Under the pieces are notes generated by a model. The model was not told the DNA's origin and made no database searches. It worked only from the letters and a program-made list of their open reading frames with translations. A program made the position numbers and the translations under genes. Of a stretch of DNA of 64,000 nucleotides, positions 56,416-64,000 are shown piece by piece; position 1 is the stretch's first letter, and the number at the start of each line of letters is the position of its first letter. This stretch comes from Sipunculus nudus. Its lineage: Eukaryota; Annelida; Sipuncula; Golfingiida; Sipunculidae. The stretch spans positions 53,765,624-53,829,623 of the forward strand of contig CM049308.1 of NCBI GenBank assembly GCA_026874595.1. Direction: 5' to 3'.

Positions 56416-59400
56416 GGGTGTGGCCAAGGCCCAAATCGCAAAACTGATGACTCTATCTTCTTAAATGAAAACAATTCCACAATTAATGATTTTACATATA
56501 TTGACATTAACGCCAGTTCCCATACTCAAACACAAACAACCTCCAATGAAATTCTCGATGATGAAAATACATATTCATATCAATCAAATGTCTCATGTAT
56601 TGTATCGTCTGATGTTAATAGAACAAGTGTGGAGACAAGTTCAGCTGATGAATATTATGGGATCAACTTTATGTTAGAAAATGAACACTTAAGTAGATTA
56701 CCAGTAAATTTAGAATCAAGTGAAGAATTAAATGTTATCAGGGAGAATACTCTATATAACCAGAATACAAATGCTCGACAAATATCTAGTAATAGCCATA
56801 TATGTGTTTATATGTCTCCAGATGATGAGAATATTAATGTTGATATGCTGTTTTCTGATGACAATATGCATTTAAATGATGACTCTCCAAATGATACAAA
56901 TGATAACATGTTACATTTTTCTTGCTTAGATTGTCCACCTGAGGAGTTTGTTGCACAACCCTTGAACCCTGCACTGCACCCTAACATTCCCATCACTAAC
57001 AATCAAAGGATAATGGTAAGTTGTATGAAAATGACAAAACCCCTCCACAATCCGAAAATACCTTACATATAATAGCATGGAACGTACATGGTTTGAAATC
57101 TATTTATCAGAATCAAGAATTTCAAGAACTTATTTTAAATTATGATATAATAACTTTAACTGACACTTGGGCAAAAAATGATGATGAATTTTTAAATGAA
57201 TTTCCAGATTATCATGGCTATGCAAATGTTCGTTCTCATATGAAAGGTGGAGGAGTGCTTGTCTATATAAGAAAATCATTATTAAAATATGTCAAACATG
57301 TGATTACTACTTATATATGATTGTTGTTATTTTTGATGGTCCAAAACTAGGTTTTGATAGAGATATTTTAATGGTTGCAGTATATATTGCCCCAGAAAAC
57401 TCTACATTTTATAGGTATGTTGAAGTTAAAAATGGTATAACATTTTTAGAAGATATATTAGTAGAACTTTTGACAATTAAGATATGATGATGTGAACTTT
57501 ATAATATATTGGGGGATCTTAATGCTAGAATGGGTAACTTGAACGACTACTTGGAAGATGATTACTTGGACTGTGTTCAAATAGATGCATACAATAGTGA
57601 CTCTTTTAATTTACCTAGAAAATCAAAGGATGATACAATAAATAAATGGGGATATTCACTACAGCAACTATGCATAAGTTTAAATGTACATGTTTTAAAT
57701 GGCAGAGTGCAACCTGACTTTGAAGGAGAACTAACTTACATGTCAACACAAGGTAAATCATTAATAGATTATATTATCACTAGCTCTGATATTTTTGATA
57801 ACTTTAAAACATTTGAGGTCTTGAATGAAGACTTTTCAGACCATTTTCCAATAACAACTAAATTTAAAATTGAAAATAGAATAAATTTGGGTGAAAATAA
57901 GGATAGATATGAAGACTGGATTCAGTACCGGAGAAAAAATGATAATATATATGATGTCTTTAATGACAATGAGGTAACTCACAAAATCACAAATTTGGAA
58001 TTTATTTTAATGACAGACACAGAAAGTGGAGCAGTTCACTTGAAAAACTTTACATAAGTCATAAAACATTTGTAAAAATGGAAAAGATGAATAATATGAA
58101 AAAAAAATCTCAACCAGAATATCACTTGCTCAAGGCTAAAAAGGAGAAAATATGAAGCTTTAAATAAATTTAGATGTACAAATAATAATTTAGATTTCAT
58201 TATATATAAACAAATAAAAGCCAAATTTAAAGCAGAATGTACCAGACTTCAAAAGGAAATAGCCAAAAGAGAGTTTGAACAATTATCTTCTTGCTCTACA
58301 GCCAATGAAATCTTTAGAAAAATGAAAACTCACAAAAGAAAGAAGGCAAACAATAATATAACTGGAGAAGAATGGATAACATTTTTTTAAAAATTATTAA
58401 CAGATAATGTAAGTAATATAAATATTAGTTATATGACTGAGATGAATAAATATGAATATTATGAACAGGTAGATGATAATATTTTTGACATGGAAGTAAA
58501 TTATAATATAAATCAAACTGAAATATCAAGACAACTATCTAAACTACAAAATGGTAAAACACCTGGACCTGATGGTATCTCTGTAGAAATATTAAAAGAA
58601 AATAAGGTTATTTTAGTACCACTTTTGGAAAAATTATTTAATCAAGTCTTCTCATGTGGACAATTTCCCGACGAATGGTCTAAAGCAATTTTATTTCCTT
58701 TGCATAAGAATGGAAATATAAATGACCCAAATAAATACAGAGGCATAGCTCTTTTAAATACAGTAGGTAAATTATTTACAAAAATTTTGAACGAATGTTA
58801 TGGGCTGAAAATCACAATAGATTTCTGGAAGAACAAGCTGGTTACAGAAGAAATTATAGTACAATAGATAATATGTTTACTTTAATGGCTTTAACCGAAT
58901 CATATTTGTCAAAGAAAAAAGGTAGATTTTATGCTATATTTATAGATTTTTCTAAAGCTTTTGACTCGATACAACATCAATTACTATTTCATGTTTGGCA
59001 TAAAATTGGAATTAGAGGGAAAACATACAACATCTTGAAATCTATGTATTCAAAGTTAAAATCTTGTGTACTGACTGAAAATGGTTTAACAGATTATTTT
59101 TCATGCACTACAGGAACTAGGCAGGGCTGCATGATCAGCCCTCTATTGTTTACATTCTTTATGAATGAATTGTATTTTATATTGCATTCTGAAGAAGAAG
59201 GTATATTTATTAGTTCAGAAACCAGATCACTTTCAATGCTTTTGTTTGCGGACGATGTTGTATGTTTCGCGGATACAGTTGGCCGGTTACAAATGCAAAT
59301 TAATAAATAAGAAACTTTCTGTGACTTATATGGAATGAAAGTTAATATGAACAAAACAAAAATTCTTGTGTTTAGAAATGGTGGTGTTTTGAGAAGATCT

Positions 59401-60429
59401 GAAAAATGGTATTATAAAGGAAAGCCAATTGATGTAGTTAGTAGTTATAAATATTTAGGAGGGAATTTCACAAGTTTTCTAAAATGGTCAAAAATGAAAG
59501 AACACTTAGGAATTCAAGCAAATAAAGCTGTTATTATGATTAAACAATTTATAAGTAGGTATAAACATTTAACAATTGATCAATCTCTCTTTCTTTTTGA
59601 TCGGATGGTGCTACCAATTTTATGCTATGGTAGTGAACTATGGGGCCATGAAAGTTGTGATAATATTGAATCAGTACAAAATAAATTTTGCAAGTATATT
59701 CTAAAGATTAATTATTCATCACCAACAGCTGCGGCACTTGGTGAATGTGGAAGACTGCCTTTGAAAATTCATTATGTATTTAGATGTATTAAGTATTGGA
59801 CAAAAATATTAAAAATGACACCAAACAGATATCCCAAACAATTATATTATAAGCTATATCGTCTAGACGAACTTGGAAGGAAAACTTGGGCAACAAAAAT
59901 TAAAAATCTACTTTTTTCACTTGGCTTCGGTTATATTTGGATATTTCATGACTTAGGGGATACACAACTGTTTCTGTTACAGTTGCATCAAAGGTTAAAG
60001 GATATTTATTCCCAAGAATGGTCAAACAATATTTCAAATTACAAACGTTTAGAAACATATTCAGTGTTTAAATCATTATTAACCATGGAAATGTATTTGA
60101 AAGTTGTTATGAATATTAACTACAAGACCAGTTTAGCCAAATTTAGATGTTCCTCTCATAATCTGCAAATTGAAAAAGGAAGACATGATAAGATACACTG
60201 GACAGAGAGAAATTGTCCCTTCTGTTTAAATCATGGTGAAGCTTTAGTTGAAACAGAATATCATTTTATGATAAAGTGTCCACTATATAATGATTTGAGA
60301 ATTAAATACCTTTTTAAGCATGGGAAAATATCTTTTGTATCACTTATGACAGATAAAAACCCAGCAGTCATTAATAATTTAGCAGCTTTTGTATATCATG
60401 CTTTTAAAAGAAGAAATGATCAAATATAA
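56416..60429 (+). pseudogene. LINE ORF2: endonuclease, reverse transcriptase, zinc knuckle
   Basis: An acidic Asn/Asp-rich stretch (56416-57070, in the same phase as ORF1) precedes a one-base shift into the endonuclease: HIIAWNVHGLKS, ITLTDTWAKNDDE, GGGVLVYIRK, then GDLNARMG, SLIDYIITSSD and DFSDHFPI (57063-57850, two more breaks). The reverse transcriptase shows LQNGKTPGPDGIS, FIDFSKAFDSIQH, GTRQGCMISPLLF and LLFADDVVCFAD (catalytic Asp pair, about 59240). One stop at 59308-59310 follows, and from 59335 the frame is open to 60429, including CPFCLNHGEA...HFMIKC near 60215. It nicks the target and primes cDNA. Frameshifts near 57020, 57310, 57490, 58060-58400 and 58790 disable it as read. Confidence 0.88.
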
Positions 60430-61071
60430 GCCAGTATTTAATTTCTTTATTTATTATTTTATTTATTTATTGTTGAAGTATTAAAGTAGCTTTCATAAAG
60501 TATACTTGTAAAATGTACTATAAAGTATTTTGGACAGATATCCTAACCTGTTAAATATTTGCGTATTTATAGATGTAAAGATATCTCTAAATGTGGATAT
60601 ATATGTGCATGTGTATGTATGTGTATATATATTTGTGCATGTATATATATATATTTATACGTGTATTTGTATGTGAGCATTGTTTAATTTGAAATATGGT
60701 ATTCTTAAATATTAATGAATACAAATATCTTATTTCTATTTATTGTACATTGCAGTAATGACCTCTTAAACTATATTATTATATTCATTGATACTTCTGA
60801 ATGCATGTATTAAGAAATTGTTTGTTTAATCAATTGTTTATTTATTACCATCATATTGTATTCTGATGGTATTATGTAATTACTTATGGAATTATGGGCC
60901 TGAGGCCTTATATTTTCAGAATAAACATTCATTCAAAAAAGTGATATAATGTTGCAGTTCTTTGTTTGCAGTTGGAATTTAAGGTACAGAACACAGCCTT
61001 GTATTCAGTCATTAAATTATGAAGGTAGTGCAAAGGAGAATTTTGCTTTGAATCTTTGAAAAACCTTATGA

Positions 61072-61785
61072 ATGTATCCTAGAGGGATATCCACTAATAT
61101 GGTGTCACTATGCAACCTTCCAGTTGAAGTGATAGAGGAAATCTGCAGCTATTTGGACTTACCAGATATTCTTGCTGTAGCAGCCATTTCAAGTCAGTTA
61201 CATACAGCTGTTCATAGTACAACACGGGTGTGGAAACTTGTGTCATTAGATTCTGTAGATGGCCCTTTATGCATCACTCAGAGTGAACTGAAAGATATCT
61301 TATTCCATCTACCCAGCATGCAAAAACTGTCACTGCCTTACCTAGAAACTGTTATCAACACGCCATGTTTAGATCTAATATTTTTCAAATATTTTGTCAA
61401 TATTAAGAAACTCACATATTTGGACATTTCAGGCTTATGGTTCTCAAGCATTGGTTTTTTGTACGAGCAGCAGACTTTGACTCATTTGATTATTGCCGAC
61501 TGCAGTACACTTGTAGATGAAGATTTCAAAGTTCTTGTAAATCTTCCTCTTAAATATTTAGATGTTTCATTTACAGCAGTGAAAGCAGAAACTCTTGTGT
61601 CAGTGTGCCCAGTACTTGAAACACTGGTAGCTCATGATATTTTGTTCACACACAAGGAACTAGAGTGTTTCTTGGCAAGCCATCCCAAAGTGAAAAGCAT
61701 CGATATTTCCCTAAATCAAGCTACCAAATTTCATTTGAAGAGGTTGAGTCAGTTGTACCCAGAATGTGCAATTAGATATGTTTGA
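61072..61785 (+). CDS. F-box / leucine-rich-repeat protein (host gene)
   Basis: This 237-codon frame has an N-terminal F-box (LCNLPVEVIEEICSYLDLPD then LQHTAV-like SSQLHTAVHSTTRVWKLVSL, residues about 13-60). Leucine-rich repeats follow: MQKLSLPYLETV, KKLTYLDISGLWFSS, TLTHLIIADCSTLVDEDF, LKYLDVSFTAV, LETLVAHDILFT and VKSIDISLNQATKFHLKRL. F-box/LRR proteins are substrate adaptors of SCF ubiquitin ligases; the F-box binds SKP1. The start could be ATG 61072 or 61099 (MVSLCNLPVEV); the second fits the F-box better. The frame may be a last or only exon, since a TTTGCAG acceptor-like site lies at about 60972, close to the LINE end. No stop or shift is present, unlike nearly all other frames here. 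The specific orthologue is not recognised. Confidence 0.85.
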   Translation: MYPRGISTNMVSLCNLPVEVIEEICSYLDLPDILAVAAISSQLHTAVHSTTRVWKLVSLDSVDGPLCITQSELKDILFHLPSMQKLSLPYLETVINTPCLDLIFFKYFVNIKKLTYLDISGLWFSSIGFLYEQQTLTHLIIADCSTLVDEDFKVLVNLPLKYLDVSFTAVKAETLVSVCPVLETLVAHDILFTHKELECFLASHPKVKSIDISLNQATKFHLKRLSQLYPECAIRYV

Positions 61786-62960
61786 GAATTTGATAAACGT
61801 AACTATAGTGAAGACTTGAAATGTTATTTATTTCTTGAATTTGGTAATTTTTAAATAGGGGTTCAAGTATTTTTATAAAACATTTAGGCCTACATATATC
61901 CCTTTTTGAGAGTAGCTGATAATACTGCAGAAATGGATAACTGCATTTTCACAGTGTCTAAGGCATGCATGTTCACTCAGTAGAAAGAAAAAGGCACAAC
62001 TTTATAGTACTGTAATATGAGACTAGACTCTATTCTTTCTGTTGAATGTCAGTCAGTTTTTTTGGTACAGAAAATTGTTCATAATGATTGATAAACTTTA
62101 ACATGAATTTCAAAATGTTGAATGCATCTGTAATGCCTGGGCTACTTTAATCATTTCATTTGAAACAGAGGTTTCTTGTATTAAACATTAAAGAAAGCTG
62201 TTTTTTTTAACTTAATTTATCAACAAAATGTTTATGATGCGACAAACCTGCAGGAATCTTATTCACTCATGTCAGTGGCTACTATGGTGTATACCTTGTT
62301 GCGTACTTGATGCCCTTCACCAAAAAAAAATAAAGCATCATTAGAACCTGTAATTTTTTTTTTAATTTGGCAGAAATTGTTCATATATATATATACACAT
62401 CATGTATGTATTTCATGATAAGTATCTTTGTTAGTATATTGTTGAACTAAGTTGAGATTATTAATTTTAAATGTTTTGGGCTGTTAGAATATGCCTTAAA
62501 ACATTTAAGCTGTAAGAAGAAAGATAACAAAAAAAGAGTCATCCATGGTTAATTTAATCCAGTTGCTAAATTGTATAAGGTGTTGGAGAAAAAAAAATTT
62601 TGTTATACTGGTATCTGCTTGTTTTCAAAATGTGTTTCAAAATTATTTTGATCAAAATGTAAGGTTAGGACAATCATTTTAAGAATGGTTCCTTTTATAT
62701 TTCATAAAAGGGTAACATACCATATGCTCTACATTTACTGGTTCAAGAGAGTATAGGTGAGCCTTTTCTTTCAGAAGCAAGATTAGGAGTTGTGCACTGT
62801 TCAGTGAAAACAGGAGAAAAGCTTTCTTCTTTAATTATTATTTTAATTCAGTTTATGATAATCTGCTGGTCAGATGGAGGGGGTTTATATTGCCACCTAT
62901 AATATATAACAATTTGTAGTTTTGTATTCTTTTGGCAATAAAGAAAAGAGGGAATATGAT
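61786..62960 (+). other. 3' untranslated region of the F-box gene (probable)
   Basis: No other frame is present. The stretch is AT-rich and ends just after a good polyadenylation signal with a GT-rich downstream element. An earlier AATAAA lies at 62329-62334. Confidence 0.6.
62937..62942 (+). terminator. Polyadenylation signal of the F-box gene
   Basis: AATAAA followed about 20 bp later by GATGTGGTGTTGTCTTTG, a typical GT-rich downstream element. Cleavage is expected near 62955-62960. Confidence 0.6.
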
Positions 62961-63035
62961 GTGGTGTTGTCTTTGAATTGTATGCTTTTGCTAGAAATTC
63001 TACGTGTGGTCGACAATTTCATTTTCATGTATAAA

Positions 63036-64000
63036 CAAGTGACCCATGGGTCATGACGCTCAGCTGCCAAGCATGACCTGTGACATCATGGACTGAGATT
63101 CACAACTTCCAGTCAAATTTTGAAGAACCAATTTGCCAATTTGTTGAAAATTTTCTATGACAACAGAAATATATATCACCTATGTCTGGTTAAAACACAG
63201 TGAATTGATGGTCTGAGGAAAATGCATGATTGTTAAGTTATCAGGAACTATTCCAACAGCTTGCTTGAAACCTGTCAGTCTCAAAAGGAACACCACAAAG
63301 GGCAAATATAAGATCAAAATATATAGCAAAAATCAAGGAAATACATGCAAGAATTATTGAGAAACAGGTGCTTCTGTATGAATTTTTATTCAATACAAGC
63401 CAACTGTACTGCACTTTTATAAATGATGGTAATATTTATTCAGAAATATTTGACCCAATCCTTTACAAGATTACATAAATATACATCCAACTGCATTCAC
63501 TTTAACTGTTCTTGAGATAATATGATCAAAAGGAATTAAAAGATGGTTGCCTGGTGGCCATATTGGACTTCTGACAAGTCTGAAATCAGACAACAATTAT
63601 TCTCTAAATCGGACCAAACATTAAAGAAAAATTACTGAAACTGCACTGAAGAAAGAATTTCTAAGGTGGCTAACTGGCAGACATAATGGATTTCTGACAA
63701 GTATGACATTTGATATCCCACATTCTCCAATAAGAGACCAAACTTGGGGCAAATTATAGAGTAATGAATGCCCAAAATAATTGAAAAGGCATGTCCAGGC
63801 CCTCATATCAGATTTATAGATATGCAATTGTAAAAAGTGTAAGTCCAATATTTTTTATTTTCACTCTGCTTTTCAATGGGGTCAGCAGGGTAGGTAAACT
63901 GCCAAACCTGAAAGAAAAGAAATGCAGAAAGCATGACTAAGAGTCTTGAAATAAAACAAAAAGCCATCCTAAATCAAGGTACACATCCACATATTATGAG
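63036..64000 (-). mobile_element. Helentron-like repeat, family A terminus (copy 5, cut by window end)
   Basis: The left end CAAGTGACCCATGGGTCATG then ACGCTCAGCTGCC matches the family A 3' end (palindrome plus subterminal GCTCAGCTG). The inner text differs from copies 2 and 3 and contains a roughly 120-bp unit repeated once (TTGGACTTCTGACAAGTCTG near 63563 and TGGATTTCTGACAAGTATG near 63689), so it is another subfamily. The other end lies beyond the window. Confidence 0.65.

Larger units (their letters stand above)
55221..60939 (+). mobile_element. LINE non-LTR retrotransposon, full length, 2A-bearing ORF1
   Basis: About 5.7 kb between two copies of AGTGATATAA (55211-55220 and 60940-60949), which I take as the target duplication. 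It has a short 5' leader, ORF1 with a 2A motif and coiled coil, ORF2 with endonuclease, reverse transcriptase and a C-terminal CCHC knuckle, and a 3' UTR ending AATAAACATTCATTCAAAAA. The AP-type endonuclease without RNase H places it in the broad CR1/L2/Jockey group; I cannot fix the clade by eye. Both ORFs have breaks. Confidence 0.88.

Overview
The window is AT-rich animal nuclear DNA and is almost entirely transposable elements nested in one another. Only one gene, an F-box/leucine-rich-repeat protein at 61072-61785, looks like an ordinary intact host gene. Spliced genes, an F-box/LRR gene, PIF/Harbinger transposons with paired Myb-like genes, DIRS-type tyrosine-recombinase retrotransposons, a 2A-bearing LINE and Helentron-type repeats with tandem cores plus an ACGG-type microsatellite together suggest a marine invertebrate. 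A bivalve mollusc is my best guess, because the 28594-29791 repeat has the layout of the 'pearl' elements described in bivalves. That guess is inference.

Layout. 1-3500: AT-rich duplicated sequence, a GGTGGCGCCACC-type dispersed repeat and small tandem repeats, no gene. 3500-6866: a decayed Helentron (PIF1-like helicase followed in frame by an endonuclease/exonuclease/phosphatase domain) with an internal tandem duplication, then a ~165-bp tandem array. 8474-11637: a long non-autonomous Helentron-like repeat (family A). 12413-18260: a DIRS-like element, interrupted by a second family A copy (14261-16144) and with part of its pol inverted. 18845-23385: a Gypsy element with 220-bp LTRs and 4-bp target duplication, inserted in a PHD-finger reading frame. 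23961-26885: a Gypsy fragment and a second DIRS-like copy with an upstream SGNH-hydrolase-like frame. 26948-29791: a hAT/DUF4371 pseudogene, a pogo/Tigger-like fragment and a second Helentron-like family (B). 29956-33957: a third DIRS-like element with RT, RNase H and tyrosine recombinase. 33958-40055: a 6.1-kb PIF/Harbinger transposon with TIRs, a CAG target duplication, an intact three-exon transposase and a Myb-like gene. 40490-46640: hAT and Gypsy fragments, one hAT frame split by a family A copy. 47178-48320: another GGTGGCGCCACC-type repeat. 48832-55174: a second Harbinger-type gene pair with a family A copy inside an intron. 55221-60939: a full-length LINE with a 10-bp target duplication and a 2A motif (GDVELNPGP) in ORF1. 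61072-62960: the F-box/LRR gene and its 3' UTR. 63036-64000: the start of another family A copy.

The elements do not form a pathway. They form an insertion stratigraphy: family A sits inside a DIRS pol, a hAT frame and a Harbinger intron; Harbinger 1 sits inside the 3' repeats of a DIRS element; the LINE sits just 3' of Harbinger 2; the Gypsy sits inside a PHD frame. The strongest items for follow-up are the apparently intact Harbinger, the two Helentron-like families sharing one terminal architecture, the 2A LINE, and the short palindromic arrays and SGNH-like domains associated with the DIRS-like elements.

No tRNA, rRNA or CRISPR array was seen. Many reading frames carry single-base frameshifts at homopolymers, so some breaks may be assembly errors rather than decay.
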